NCBI GenBank assembly: GCA_964023275.1
Contig: OZ029915.1
Location: 19,445,775 to 19,509,774, forward strand
Direction of reading: 5' to 3'
Source of the DNA: Norana najaformis
Taxonomy: Eukaryota > Annelida > Clitellata > Crassiclitellata > Hormogastridae
DNA: 64,000 nt
In this document: positions 36,583 to 55,606 of the stretch, piece after piece
How the letters are laid out: every line of letters starts with the position of its first letter
How positions within the stretch are numbered: the stretch's first letter is position 1
Translations under genes and position numbers: made by a program
The notes under the pieces: model-generated
Told to the model about the DNA's origin: nothing
The model's database searches: none
What the model saw: only the letters and a program-made list of their open reading frames with translations

Positions 36583-36672
36583 TATGCTCAGGCTAAGAAA
36601 GATGAATTTGCAAGCACTTAATAACCATGGCTGCTTCTTGGGACTAGCTTAAGGGTCTGCTCTTCTTTTAAA
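36583..36672 (+). repeat. Interspersed repeat, copy 2 (also at 8.9 kb)
   Basis: Matches 8891-8976, sharing GGCTAAGAAA, TTCTTGGGACTAGCT and a CTTCT ending before AT-rich DNA. The class is unknown. Confidence 0.6.
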
Positions 36673-36911
36673 GATATTATTATGACTAATGGGATTTTAT
36701 CTGTTACTACACTGAGGACACAACACCCTTCCCTTCTATACATGCAAAACATTAGAGCTTTGGTAAGTGCACAAAATTACTTCATACAGTTCTACAGGAT
36801 TATATGTGACCATATGTTATTATTGATGCATTATTTAAGTGCCATTATCTAATGACTAAGCATCAGTCGATGGTGCTGAGCAGCTGTGATTGAAGGACTT
36901 GCTGTAACCAT

Positions 36912-36985
36912 CTAAGAGGGGGTTTGAACCTGTAGTCTCCACGTTAGGAGCCAAGCACTCGAACCAATAGGCTACCGAGCCCCAC
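36912..36985 (-). mobile_element. tRNA-like sequence, probably a SINE head or tRNA pseudogene
   Basis: The minus strand reads GGGGCTCGGTAGCCTATTGG (A-box-like TAGCCTATTGG), then a GCTTGGCTCCTAACG anticodon-arm-like part, and ACAGGTTCAAACCCCC (perfect B box GGTTCAAACC). Spacing is tRNA-like. I could not close a good acceptor stem, so it is treated as tRNA-derived rather than a working tRNA gene. Confidence 0.55.
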
Positions 36986-37573
36986 TGTAGTGTGCTTGTA
37001 AATGATAAAAACCAGAATAAAAAAACTTTATAGTTTCTTTAATCATATTTTATCAATTTTTGCACAACTGGTTGGTTTACCCTAACACTTTGAAGTGTGT
37101 CAGTAGGCTTAACAAAGTAAGGTGCACAACATATTGCTTAAACCTACAACTTAAAGCCACTCCAAATTCTGATTAGCTGTTGTCTGCTGGAATCCCAGAA
37201 GTTCAGGCATGTTCAAAACTGAATCTAAAGTATTTGCAAACATGTCTAATAAGAGTACCATATTGTTTACGTGTGCCACTAGAAATATTTAACATAGCTG
37301 ATATCAGAATAGCCAAGGATGTTTAAGTGAATTGTACGAACATCATCTACAGCACTCAGGTAGCAAGAATATGAAAATATACTGCATTTTCAAAATTTTG
37401 CCTCCATATTTCAGATTTGCACACCACTTGTAAACTTGAGTAGTTGTAAATGCTTCAATGCCCTTGGGAGATGTCTAGAAGGTACTACATAAATGCACCA
37501 TACATTCATCCTGGCCTGTTTTTCTGCTAAAAATCAGACACATGCACAGACATCAAGCTGATCAAGCTTTATA

Positions 37574-37663
<90 letters not shown>

Positions 37664-38629
37664 CTCTTGATGTAATAATAGGGTATTTTATTTTACATCC
37701 AAAGAATATTTTGAGCGATCTAAAATGAACTTTCAGTTGCAGGTCAGTTGCCCTTCTCTTGCCTTTGGTGCTGCTGTCACTCTGATGTCCATGACTTCAT
37801 TAGCAGTAAGACGATTACTATGATACCATCGATGTTAGTTCCCTTTTGGGTGGATTACTTGGTTGATAGCTCTTGAAATAGAACCGTGTATCCCAGGATT
37901 ACCAATGTAATGTGCAGAAATCGCTCGCGTGCAGTACATGGACTAGCTATTAAGTAATCTATATTATTGACGTATCGTGCATTGGGCTAGAGCTCTCATT
38001 TTGCATTTGAATGGGCAGTACATGTGGGAATTTCCTGTAAAGCCATTTCCTTTTTCTTTTCATTGCCAACATTGGTGAGATGTATCATGCATATTCACAG
38101 TTTTATGCTGTCATTATTTTCTATATATTTTTAATGAAATTTATAAATTCAATAATCTTAACATATGCCTAATATTGACGAATAGCAAACATCGACATTC
38201 CTACTTTGTGCCAAAAAACTAGCTGCTGTGGATCGCATATGTGCTACTGAACTGTCCATAATGGTATTTATAATATATATGTGTCACATATTGATTGATG
38301 CCTACGTTTTGTGCTTTCACTTTTTAACCCAATACAGACACGTAGGCAGAAGGCAACATAGGGCTGCTGGCGAGCTGGCAATAGAGGTCAATGGGCGGGT
38401 ACTGTTATCTAGATGGCTTTCCACCTATCATACGCATTATATTTTTGAAACTGTACATCAGTTAGACATGATAATATAATTTAGCATAAGTGCAAGATAT
38501 TTAGTGGTATAAAAATCAACCAATCGAATCAGACATTTAAAAATAAACCAATTGAATCAGAATTTTCAATCACATTTAAATGAGCCAAGATTGCAAGGTA
38601 GTGGACTTTCTGACTACAAAATTTAGCGA
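36986..38629. other. No gene recognised
   Basis: AT-rich DNA interrupted by the AT microsatellite at 37575-37660. Nothing else is supported. Confidence 0.4.
37575..37660 (+). repeat. AT dinucleotide microsatellite
   Basis: About 85 bp of uninterrupted AT. Confidence 0.97.
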
Positions 38630-39816
38630 ATGCTCGAGGAATTAGCATCTTCCAAATGCTCTGACAATGAAAACCTGTCTGGTGCGTCCAATGATGAAAA
38701 CAAAGTGCCTTTGGCTGAAGAACATTTCAACAATTACGCCAATTTCATAGATAGCATTTCATATACTGATATAAGCTGTTGTAACACGAAACTGGGTCAC
38801 CCTAACTGTTTCATTTACAGTGAAAGCACACCAGCCTATGATGCGCCATTTTAAAACTTTTCTGGTGTTAGATGGCAGTTTTTTATGTGCTAGTAGAGCA
38901 GACTAATCTTACTGCTGAGCACAGCCGTCAGTTGCATAACAGACAGGTAAACCCCACAGAACAAAAGGGAATCCTACTTTTCCTCTAGAGATGAGTGTAT
39001 TTGCATCAACATCATCTTTCACAGTTGCAGGACTACTACTGATCAACTGATACCGTGCTCACAGTGCTCAGTGATCCCTGGATTTCAGTGACCATGAGAA
39101 GAGGTCGGTTCATGGCCTTGAATAGGTATCTTCACTTGACTGACAGTACTCAAGCTCCTGTAAAGGATGCTGCCAATCATGACCCATAGTATAAAGTTCA
39201 TCCTCTGGCAGACTGCCTCAGTTATACATTTTCACAGTTTTTCCGACCAGGGAAGAATCTGAGCATGGTTGAGTTCAAGGAAAGATGTCAGTTCAAGCAG
39301 TATTGTCCCAAAACCAACCAAATGGGGTTCAAATTTGGACCGTTGTTGACTTAGAAAAATGGGTACTTTCGGAAAATTGATGTGAATACTGGCAAGGTCA
39401 TTACCACCAACCAGGCTGCCATAAGACATGAATTTATTGATCTTGGTATGATGTTGTGACAGACCTGGTTATTGATTTTCTCAATGTGGGTCATCATATT
39501 TATTTTGACCAATATTTCAGCTGCTTCTTTTATCTTTTCTATCTACTGGGCAAAAGATTGGAAGGATGACACTCCCTCATGAAACCCATGTATGTTTCAA
39601 TTACAACTGTAATTGTCATATGGGTAGGGTGGACTTGGATAATGAGAATGCTTCTTATTACCTGGGTGGGTGGTCCCGAAATAAAGGGTCCCAGTACAAT
39701 TTCGTTTGGGGAATAAAGGCAGTGATCATCAGTGCCTATGTTATCTGGAAAGACATTCCCAAAAAGACTAAGCAGATTTGGCAGCTTCAAGAAAAAGGTC
39801 TAGAACAAAGTATCTA
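38630..39816 (+). pseudogene. Decayed piggyBac-type transposase
   Basis: Plus-strand frames together follow the piggyBac (PGBD) transposase layout. There is an acidic N-terminal stretch (38630-38854), an EMSVF block near 38990, and GRFMALNRYLHLTDST at about 39102-39150. Next come FSQFFRPGKNLSMVEFK, QFKQYCPKTNQMGFKFG, INVNTG-like DVNTGKVITT, and HHIYFDQYFS at about 39492-39521. In the family, LSMVEF corresponds to LSVDE, so the first catalytic Asp is replaced by Val. YFDQYFS corresponds to FDNFF, whose Asp is kept. At least two in-frame stops and several shifts are present, so it is dead. A last open stretch (39566-39816) reads NASYYLGGWSRNKGSQ and IPKKTKQIWQLQEKG. No terminal repeats were identified. 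It lies about 370 bp upstream of the Ral start codon. Confidence 0.75.
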
Positions 39817-40130
39817 GACTTCAGACAGGAAACGGCTGTGTCTGTTAAGGATACCACAGTAGTCATATGCATTCTTCAGTGAACATTTAATGACGCCCAG
39901 TGAAACTGTAATTCTTCTCAAACTCTAACAGCATTTAGGATAGTGAGCAGCATATTTGAGAAGTTCATATACAATATACACATGATATAAGTGTGACTAA
40001 CCTGCTTGATGCCTGTAATTTTTGTGCATTTGAAGATGTCTTTGAATTCTGTGACTTGCAGTACATGCAGATACAAATTTAGCAGAGGTAGTTTAACGTG
40101 ATTTTTTTGTTGCATTCATGCTTACAGTGA

Positions 40131-48023
<7,893 letters not shown>

Positions 48024-48198
48024 GGAGCAGATTTTACGAGTGAAGAATGATGACAACATCCCATTTCTTCTGGTAGGAAATAAGACAGATTTGGCAGAGA
48101 GACGCCAGGTTTCAGTTCAGGATGCTGAAGCGAGAGCTCAACAGTGGCATGTACCCTACGTAGAAACATCAGCCAAGACACGAACAAATGTTGACAAG
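48024..48198 (+). CDS. RAL: Ral small GTPase, exon 3 (base-recognition motifs)
   Basis: Spans 175 nt from TTTCAG to the donor AAG/GTCTGT, phase 0 at its end. It encodes the last base of Arg100 through Lys158: [40 protein letters not shown], and [22 protein letters not shown] (119-122) and ETSAK (147-151) are the guanine-recognition motifs. EQILRVK and YVETSAKTR are typical of Ral. Read-through of the donor would add [12 protein letters not shown] and a stop. Confidence 0.96.
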
Positions 48199-49084
48199 GT
48201 CTGTATTCACATGACGAATGAGTTTGATAGCGTCTGAGATGGGAGTACTGGTAATCTCGAAGTAGCCTGTTGTTTGATGAATTGTTTACATAGTTGAAAA
48301 ATTGAGACATTTATCAGCTGCCTCTATAGGGATTTTGCTGCTGAAAGGTAAGTTTCAGTCAAAACTGAGATCACACCGAGAACTTTGCAAAAAAGTCTAA
48401 AGCAAACATTTTAAAGACTTTAAAGACTTAAAGACTTGCAGTTGGATGAAGGAACTCGTCAAGTTCGAGAACTCCAAGGTGGTAGCTGCTGTATCATTGT
48501 GATTGTAAATGAAGTAGCCTGGAAGAACATGACAGGCTTATCTGAATAACAAACTTGGCTTTCTCCCAAGCCTAGTTATAATAGTAAGCAGAGTTACTAA
48601 GGCCTTGAGTGTAATTTGATGTTTTTTCAGAAAATGAAAACCTCCTGATATATGACATTGGTGATTATATTAGTGGTTTTTTACACTGGTTATTTTGCAG
48701 TCTTCTTACCACTGGATTGTTGTCTACTATTGGTACTGTTCATGATAGCTGCTGGCATGTGTAGCAAACTGCATGCAGTTTTCTCAAGTTTGACCTAGGC
48801 CACAATTCCCTTCTGCACCTCCGTGATGTAGTTTTCTTATGACATTATTACAAATAAACTTCACTGCCCATATGCCATGCCCACCACATTCCCAGTCTGC
48901 AGTCTGCTTCACTTTCTTACCAGCTTTGGAATCTTTCTGTGGTCTAATTTAAGGTAGATTGCAATTGTGAGCTAGAAGCAGGTGTCCAGTGAAGATTATG
49001 TGGTACAGGGGCAGTGTTAAGCAGTGATAATCTGGGAAGGATGCTGATCAGTGATTACTGTCACTGTTGTTTTGAATTTTCCAG
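48199..49084 (+). other. Ral intron 3 (0.9 kb)
   Basis: Begins GTCTGT and ends AATTTTCCAG. A short run of TTTAAAGACTT units lies near 48412. No gene inside. Confidence 0.9.
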
Positions 49085-49213
49085 GCATTCTATGACCTTA
49101 TGAAAATGATACAAGAGAAGAAGGATCAGACAAATGCTGTTGGCGGTGGAAAGAAGCAGAATGGTGCGCCTGGAGGCAAGACAAAGCGGAAGAAGAGATG
49201 CATCATCTTATAA
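49085..49213 (+). CDS. RAL: Ral small GTPase, exon 4 (C-terminus with CAAX box)
   Basis: Terminal coding exon, 129 nt, TAA at 49211-49213. It encodes AFYDLMKMIQEKKDQTNAV, then a Gly/Lys-rich hypervariable region ending KTKRKKRCIIL. CIIL is a CAAX box; a final Leu predicts geranylgeranylation. The KRKKR cluster next to it predicts binding to acidic membrane lipids, as in other Ral proteins. The hypervariable region (GGGKKQNGAPGGK) is shorter than in human RalA (206 aa) and the helix reads AFYDLMKM where vertebrates have VFFDLMRE. Membrane targeting is inferred from the motif. Confidence 0.94.
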   Translation, partial: AFYDLMKMIQEKKDQTNAVGGGKKQNGAPGGKTKRKKRCIIL

Positions 49214-49380
49214 CGATTTGACTTTTTGCATTGGCTTATATTCGCTGGTGTTGGGTGGCTGGACTAGGAGGTCTTGCTTAAGCAATGTGTTGTTACAGTT
49301 TTATGTACATTCAGAAACAAAACGTTCTGCAAACTGTCAGAAATGATTGATGAATAAAGGACTTCAGTTTTCTTATCACT
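49214..49380 (+). terminator. Ral 3' UTR start with first polyadenylation signal
   Basis: After the stop codon the first AATAAA is at 49353-49358, about 140 bp downstream. Further AATAAA elements near 49505, 49670 and 50845 mean the 3' UTR could extend considerably. The choice needs transcript data. Confidence 0.5.
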
Positions 49381-51460
49381 CTATTATGGTTACACAAAAT
49401 AACTGCATTTTAATATGAATTAAAATATTTATGCATGCACAGGTGAATATGTACATGTATGCACAAGATTTTGGATAATGAGGCCGATTATTTTACTGTA
49501 CTCAAAATAAACTATAATGTGGTTAAACTATTACTAAATATTACTATGCAAAGTTATCTGATGTTTAAATTTTGCAATTGTCAGCTTATGGACAAAGTTT
49601 TTTCTCACATTTAGTTGATGAAATGCATTGGTTGGTAATGGTACTTTTACTGTCTGTGAGAGTTTAGGAATAAACTACATTTCGGATTAACTTTCGCATC
49701 TTATTCATAGAAACTCAAGTGTTAGGTCAAGCTATTATGTCAGGGAGTTGAGTTATGGCAAAAGTCCTTCAGCAGCATAAATAATATGAAGTTTGTATTG
49801 AACTATTGCATTTTACTGATTCTAAAACCAATGCTATTGTATGCAAGGAGGAATGTATATGATCGAAGTACAAATTTTTATGTGCCTGAATTTTTAAAAT
49901 CAACAAAATAGGACATCATTGTGTAACCACAGACTAACACATGTTTTAACATGCTCCAGATGACCTTTCACAAGTTGAACATGAATATTGGGAATTTCTG
50001 GGTTAGAAACTCGGTCATTTTAAATTTAGGTCTCCCATTTTTTAAAAATTTCATGTCATCTCATTGTTGTAATACTTTTGTGGTGAGGGTCACTATGAAT
50101 TTTACCATCACATTACACTGTCCTGCCATTGTGTACAGGATGTCTTGAGATGATTTATTTTCCCACTGAACAGCCTTATCATCTTTGACATTGATGTTAG
50201 CCATATTTCTCAGTTGTGGTGTGGATTGTTGCTTTAGAGTGCTTGTGCTAAACATATATCGTGCCTACACTGTTTGTAATTTTTGTCTTGTTTTTGTATA
50301 TATGTTGTACAGCAAGTTAGTGTGAAGATAGACACTTGGACTTCCTTTCAAACACAGTGTGGGATATGTGCTTATGCTTTTGTATATGTATAAATGTGTG
50401 TATATCTATGTTTATATCCTCAGTTGGATAGATATAAAATTCAAACTTGTGTTTGATATGCACATTTTGCATATTATGTGTATGATACATATATCTATAT
50501 GCCAAGATGTCTCAGTGGGTGTTGTAGTCTATGATCATAATTTAATATTTTCATTCTGACAATACTACAGCACTGCTAGGATTTGTTGCTGATATACAGT
50601 TTGCATATTCTAGATTGTTATAAATATTTTCAATATGAAGTGTAATCCTGTACATGGGTTTGCTTGTTTTATGTCAAGATAAAATTTGAAGCTAGACAAC
50701 TCACTGTCATCTTTTAAATTACTTGTTAAGACTCACTACTTTACCCTGGCTTTTGCATGATTCCATTTTTGGCCCCTAGCGAACATACTACATCCATACC
50801 TCAGATTCAGATGTACTGACATTGTGCACATAGCAAGTGCTTTAAATAAATAAATAAAATATTAAATAAATTAAGTAAGGTTTGGCTAAATTATTGCTAA
50901 CATTTTGATTTCTGCAGATGCAACTTAAATTTGATTTTCATTTTTTCATATGTAGTTACTAAAAATTCATGCCAAAGGAATTGTAGTGTCCAAAGCATTA
51001 TTTCCTTATGACATTATTATTATTATTATTTGTGACAAGCTTTTAAGTTAAAATGAAAAGCTCTGAAGATGACTGTTAGCCTAAATGTCTCCTGTAATTC
51101 CTATTGCTTAAATTGCTATCACTTCTGTAATATAAGAGAATAATGAAGGTCATTATATAAAAGGAATTTTGTCTAGATTGTTGTGAATCCATACTTGATG
51201 CCAAGTCTAGATTGTTGTGAATCCATACTTGATGCCACAATACTGTATCAGAATGAGCAGTATTTTGTTGGTCTTGTTTGGCTAAACATTAGCTTGTACT
51301 AGTGCAGTTTTATGCAAACAAAAATACATTTTCAAAAAGGATGTTCCTTTTCTGTGGTAGTGTGTTACTTGTTGACTGAATTATTAATTGATGCATTGAT
51401 TGATTTGTACATATATTCATTCACTCACTGCTTTTGCTTTGATGAGAGTAGTGTAAGCAA
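49381..51460. other. AT-rich region, possible extended Ral 3' UTR
   Basis: No coding region. It holds several AATAAA signals and an AAATAAATAAATAAA run near 50843-50860, and a 34-bp tandem duplication at 51171. It could be an extended 3' UTR or intergenic DNA. Confidence 0.4.
51171..51238 (+). repeat. Perfect 34-bp tandem duplication
   Basis: Two adjacent copies beginning GTCTAGATTGTTGTGAATCC and ending TTGATGCCA (51171-51204 and 51205-51238), identical except at the last bases. This suggests a recent slippage or duplication. Confidence 0.9.
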
Positions 51461-51565
51461 TGTAAATGTAAAATAAATGTAGATGTGCACGGTTTGATAC
51501 TGTGACCATATGCCCTCCACCCTGCTCATTTTACAATGAATTTATCGGGTGAGATTCTTCATCAA
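51461..51565 (-). mobile_element. SINE copy (family A), truncated
   Basis: Minus-strand copy. The plus strand shows a GTAAATGTAAAATAAATG tail side, CACGGTTTGATACTGTGACC and TACAATGAATTTATCGGGTG. This is the same order as the copies at 11.4 kb (-) and, reverse-complemented, at 18.0 and 57.9 kb (+). It ends shortly after GAGATTCTTCATCA, where the full copy continues towards the head. Confidence 0.7.
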
Positions 51566-52307
51566 TGCTTTCGTGTAAAAACGAAAGCATAGAAATTACC
51601 ATAGTTCTTGATTTTAGTACTATCATCAGTAAACAGCAGAGTTGGTGCTGTTTCTTTTCTAAGTCTTCAAAAGCAAAGAAAATATTTGTGGTGTATTTTG
51701 CTTTGACCAGTTCACTTAGTTCAAATGCAGTCACATTTGCTAAAGTAATATAAGAAAAATTAAACAGTTCCAAGCTTTTCAGAAGCCTTTCTTATGCAGG
51801 TATGAATGTTGCATGTTAGCAAAATTCTTGGTAGCTATGTTACTTAAAGTAGGTAATTGCTGTATGAAGACCACCAGTTCAGCAAAGTACTAGCTAGTTA
51901 TTGATCTCAGGCTATTAACTGCACCTTTGATTTCAGTACATAACAGATATTCTGTTTTTCACGGGAATTGCTACAGTTACAGAGGAGTTTATTATTCTTG
52001 ACATATTATGTTTATCTTTGGCTTGTTTGCACTGATTGCTATTTATTTTGATTGTACAATAAACTTATGATAAATGACATTGGCATTTATTTGTACAAGG
52101 TTTTGCCCCAGAGGCAATTTGGAAACTGGCTTTTATTTGTGCATTTCGTTGTTGTTTCTCTGCTGTACTGTTTGGCATACTCGATAGCTTCAAGTTTAGA
52201 GCCAATAACTTTTTTGTGTTTCTTTTTACTATGAGTAGCGCTCGCTGCACTTGTACAATATGGCTGCACATCTTTCCAATATCTACACCAGCGTACTGGC
52301 ACTTAAA

Positions 52308-52398
52308 CGAGACTAGCATTTAAGAGGCCAACATTTAAAACAGGCCAGCATTTATTTGCACAAATCGTTTTCCCCAACCCCGGCGGCCATTGGAGACT
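52308..52398 (+). repeat. GACCGGCGTTTA repeat unit (copy 2, decayed)
   Basis: Three near-direct repeats GAGACTAGCATTTAA, GAGGCCAACATTTAA and ACAGGCCAGCATTTATTTGC, then ACAAATCGTTTTCCCC, CCGGCGGCCATTGGAGACT. Compared with 24729-24835 the motifs keep order but have lost CpGs (GGCG to AGCA). A related ATTTATTTGTACAAGGTTTT sits at 52086. Confidence 0.6.
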
Positions 52399-53748
52399 TG
52401 TAAAACTGGGTTGATATCGGTTTTTGGTATTTTTTCAAAGTTGTTTTATTTTCAGTTTTTCTAAATATCATGATATCGGTTTTCAGTTTCTTTGTGTTTG
52501 TAGTCCAGCTTTGCTGTTGTGCAGCGTATAGTTTGCCACTGTATGACTGTTTTACTGTAACAAAATTGTATGTTAAAAGTCAAAACTGTATTTTAAGTGT
52601 TCAGCTGTGATGATCAGTTCTTTTAATGTTTGTATAGTTTTTTACATGACGCCTCATTCAAAGCAACTGGCTGAAGGGACTTTTTTGGCAAGTAATAGGC
52701 CTCCAGTGCAGAAGGGATGTCCTGTATTTGCCAAGAAGTTTGATCTTGGTCTATTCGTCATCTGGTAAATTTTGCATGACAAACTCAATTTGTTCAGTGT
52801 GCTGTGGACTGATTGATGAACGCTAGAGCACACTAGACCACACTTCGATAACACACTGTCTCACAAGCTGCAGATGGGGCTGGAACTCCTAGCCATGTCC
52901 TAGCGACCTGGGCCATACATGTATTTAGAAATTGAACTGGTTCGTGGCCCACCACTGGCTTGGATTCCTGTCTTCTGCGGTGCACAACACCACTGCGTCA
53001 TTGCCCTTAGAGGGAATACACATCACTGAACTCGGCTACGCATGAAATAGTTTGCTCGTAGAGTGACAAGTAGGTCAGTAAGTAAGTAAGACGAGTTAAC
53101 TCTAATACATGAGAAGTTTAGAAATATCGGAGGACATAACCATTGACATTCCTTGTACCAAAACTGGGTGCCAGTGAAAAACCGACTGAAGCACCTGAAT
53201 TAGCCTACTCTCGACTTTGTTATTATATAGAGATTCTTAATCCCACTGATTCACAGCTTCAAGATTTGTTTCATAAAATAAACGATTTCTTGGATCAGGT
53301 TGGCAGGCTTACCCCAATTTCATTCACAAAACAACATATTCTGCCCAATTTATTCGTGTTTTGTTTGCTACAGAAACATTCTTCAGGGTTCCAAATTTTA
53401 GTTTCCTGAACCTTGTGCCTTAGTCGATGATTCTCCCAAATGAAATCGTCAAAAATCAGCTCAAAATTGACGAAATCGATCGACAGAAACGTGAAAAAGT
53501 GCAAAAGACGAATGTGCACAAGCTGGAAAGTGTAGGTCAAAAGACATTCAAAGACAGACTAACAACGTTTGCTCAGATACCGCAAACTGCCAAACAGAAG
53601 TCCATTTAGTGTAGCAAAACATTTAGTAGATTTACAGAATGTAGTCGATTATGGTAGGGTACTTCCTCTGCACCAAAGACGAAACAAAGCTCAAACGACC
53701 ATTGGCACAGTTAGTTCATAGTTTGCGTTTTCAGCCGAGGCCGATCGA
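52399..53748. other. Downstream of the minus-strand gene; no gene recognised
   Basis: No gene recognised. An AATAAA on the minus strand (plus TTTATT at 53349-53354) lies about 400 bp beyond the stop codon at 53749 and could be its polyadenylation signal. The frame at 53143-53409 (+) is not convincing. Confidence 0.35.
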
Positions 53749-54901
53749 TCAACTTCGCCTCGTTCGAGTGCCAATCGATGACGAAATCGATCTGCCGAAA
53801 TAGACATCAGGCCCCGATCGGCGCCACCTCGACTCCACTCCTTCTGCTCCATCGTTCAGCGTAACAGATCTACGGGCGCTGGTTCCCCTCTCACGGAAGG
53901 AAGTCGAAACTTCCGACGGGAAAAACGACGAACTTGGGTACCCACTGCTTCCGGACCTAGACGCTGGTTCCACGGCAGCTCTGGTGAATCGACTGATCCA
54001 CTGAGGGTCAGAGGGCGCCCCTAGGAGACCTGAGCTGGCATCTGCGTACCTCGACGATAACCCAGAAGATTCGCTGGCACTCGGTGAGAACGATGTGGAC
54101 GGGTATTTGGACCGAACTTTGCTCAGAAACTCATCGGAGGCCGAAGTGTCGACGCTTATACCGGAAACTGTCGGACTCCATCCAGAAAGAATCGAGCTGA
54201 CATCCGGCACTCTTCCGGTTTCTCTTCTACTTCCTGCTTCGTTTCGTCTTTCGGATGCAAAGTACGCAGACTCGTCAACCTTTGACCCGCTTCTGAGGTC
54301 AGCGGAAATGCCGAAGTCTCGTGGTGGCCTCTGATCCAAGAGGCCGTTGACCTGAACCTCTGGTCCTCTCGACGTGTCAACGCCTGATCCGTAGATGTTC
54401 AAGAAACTAGCAACAGCCGGAGTCGAAGTATTTGCTAGAACAGAGAAGACATCCGGTGTGGGCTCGACACTTGGTCTTGGGCCAAACATCAGACTCAGGA
54501 CGTCTTCCTTCTTCTCTTGTGTCGGCTGCTGTGCCTTGCGCTGTCTCTGGCCTTCTGTGGCTGCTTGGTATTCGTTATCGTAGGTCCTCGCTTCTGAATC
54601 AAAGGCGCTTTCGAGGGCTTCGACGTGTGCCCGGTGTCCGAGTGACAGCTGCTTAACGCCCAGTACCTCTTTGTCCAGTTCGTCGAGACCCTTGGAAGCC
54701 TTCCTGACGGCGTCGACGACCTCCGCCTGTTGCTCGACGAGCGACCGAACCCCTCGAGTCTTCTGCCGCACTACTTCACCCGTCTCCTCACGACGTCGGG
54801 GCGCAAAATCATCCTCCGCCAAACCTCCTCCTCGATCGCGCCTGAACTTCGAGAGAAAGCTCTCCTCTCGTCCTTCAAACTCTGAGTCTCCCAGATTGTA
54901 T
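53749..54901 (-). CDS. Large disordered protein, exon 3 (C-terminal third)
   Basis: Terminal exon of an unrecognised three-exon minus-strand gene, 1153 nt, from the acceptor TGTGTCCTTAACAG to the stop at 53749-53751. It completes Arg1004 (CG/A) and encodes residues 1005-1387. First comes YNLGDSEFEGREESFLSKFR, then a helical, probably coiled-coil stretch containing GEVVRQKTRGVRSLVEQQAE and VVDAVRKASKGLDELDKEVL (roughly residues 1045-1120). A Ser/Pro/Arg-rich disordered tail follows, with RSKYPSTSFSPSASESSG and SGYPSSSFFPSEVSTSF. GC content and CpG are far above the neighbouring introns. Frames on the opposite strand are shadows. No family is recognised. Confidence 0.8.
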
Positions 54902-55341
54902 CTGTTAAGGACACAGACCAAACGAATGCAATTAGCAGTCGGCCTATAAGATAATAATCGTAGTCGTAAACTCAAAATCTCCAAAGCGCTAATTTAAAGC
55001 TAAGCACAGGGCATCAGCTTATTCACGAATGCTGCGTCAGGTCAGAGGGGTTGTCCAAAGATGAAGTACATAATAGTTAAAGACAGCATTTTTACAATGA
55101 CTACAGAATAGCGATTGCTGAAATATTACACCAGATATCTTTATAAGAAATATAGTCTTATAATAAGGTTTTTTCTTTAGTTCTTGCATCCCTGTAGCGC
55201 CACTGTTTAACGACGAAGAATCAATCTATCAGGCTAAGCGCGTTAAGAAGTCGTTCCTCTACACGACTTTCTCGAGTGGAACTAAGGCCCTCTTCGTTAA
55301 CTTAATATTAACACATCAATAGAATTCCGGGGGTGACGTAC
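54902..55341 (-). other. Intron 2 of the minus-strand gene
   Basis: Begins GTACGT after CCAACG and ends CCTTAACAG. It contains a LINE family B 3' end at 54945-55065. Confidence 0.8.
54945..55065 (-). mobile_element. LINE 3' tail (family B) in an intron
   Basis: The plus strand reads AATCGTAGTCGTAAACTC, CAAAGCGCTAATTTAAAGC, AAGCACAGGGCATCAGC, TTATTCACGAATGCTG and GTTGTCCAAAGATG. This is the reverse complement of the ends at 28.6 and 57.4 kb. It is in the same transcriptional sense as the host gene. Confidence 0.8.
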
Positions 55342-55606
55342 CGTTGGATATTTCGTTTGGTGACCCTGGGTCCGTACATGGTCCTTGTGAACGGAGGGTA
55401 ATCGCCGGCTTCCATTTCCATGTCCTGGTCCAACTTTCTTCGCCTCTTTATCTCGGCTGCTGCTTCTCTCGCTCGCCTCTCCAGGTCATCGACATCGAGG
55501 TCATCGTAGTCCGTCTGCTGGCGCATCTTCCTCGCTGCAGCCAAGTACTTGCTGCTGCTGCTGCTACTGGCCAGACCTCCTCCAGCTAACTCCTCGTCAT
55601 CTTCAT
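55342..55606 (-). CDS. Large disordered protein, exon 2 (acidic and helical)
   Basis: Internal exon, 265 nt, acceptor GTGAACTGTAG, donor CCAACG/GTACGT. It starts with two bases that complete Asp916 (G/AT) and ends with two bases of Arg1004, so both junctions keep the frame. It encodes EDDEELAGGG, a six-Ser run, then a strongly helical, charged segment: KYLAAARKMRQQTDYDDLDV, DDLERRAREAAAEIKRRRKL, DQDMEMEAGDYPPFTRTMYG, PRVTKRNIQR. The helix (about residues 934-980) may form a coiled coil. YPPFTRTMYGPRVTKRNIQR looks the most motif-like part and is the best query for homologues. Confidence 0.82.

Noticed and set aside
36912-36985. Functional tRNA gene
   Set aside because: A and B boxes fit, but I could not pair a convincing acceptor stem; listed as tRNA-derived.
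52860-53030. tRNA-derived SINE on the minus strand (GACGCAGTGGTGTTGTGC)
   Set aside because: An A-box-like element is present but the B box (GAATCCAAGCC) is weak and no body match was found.
54095-54949. Plus-strand frames opposite the 53.7-54.9 kb exon
   Set aside because: Shadows of the minus-strand exon; no splice sites or domain.
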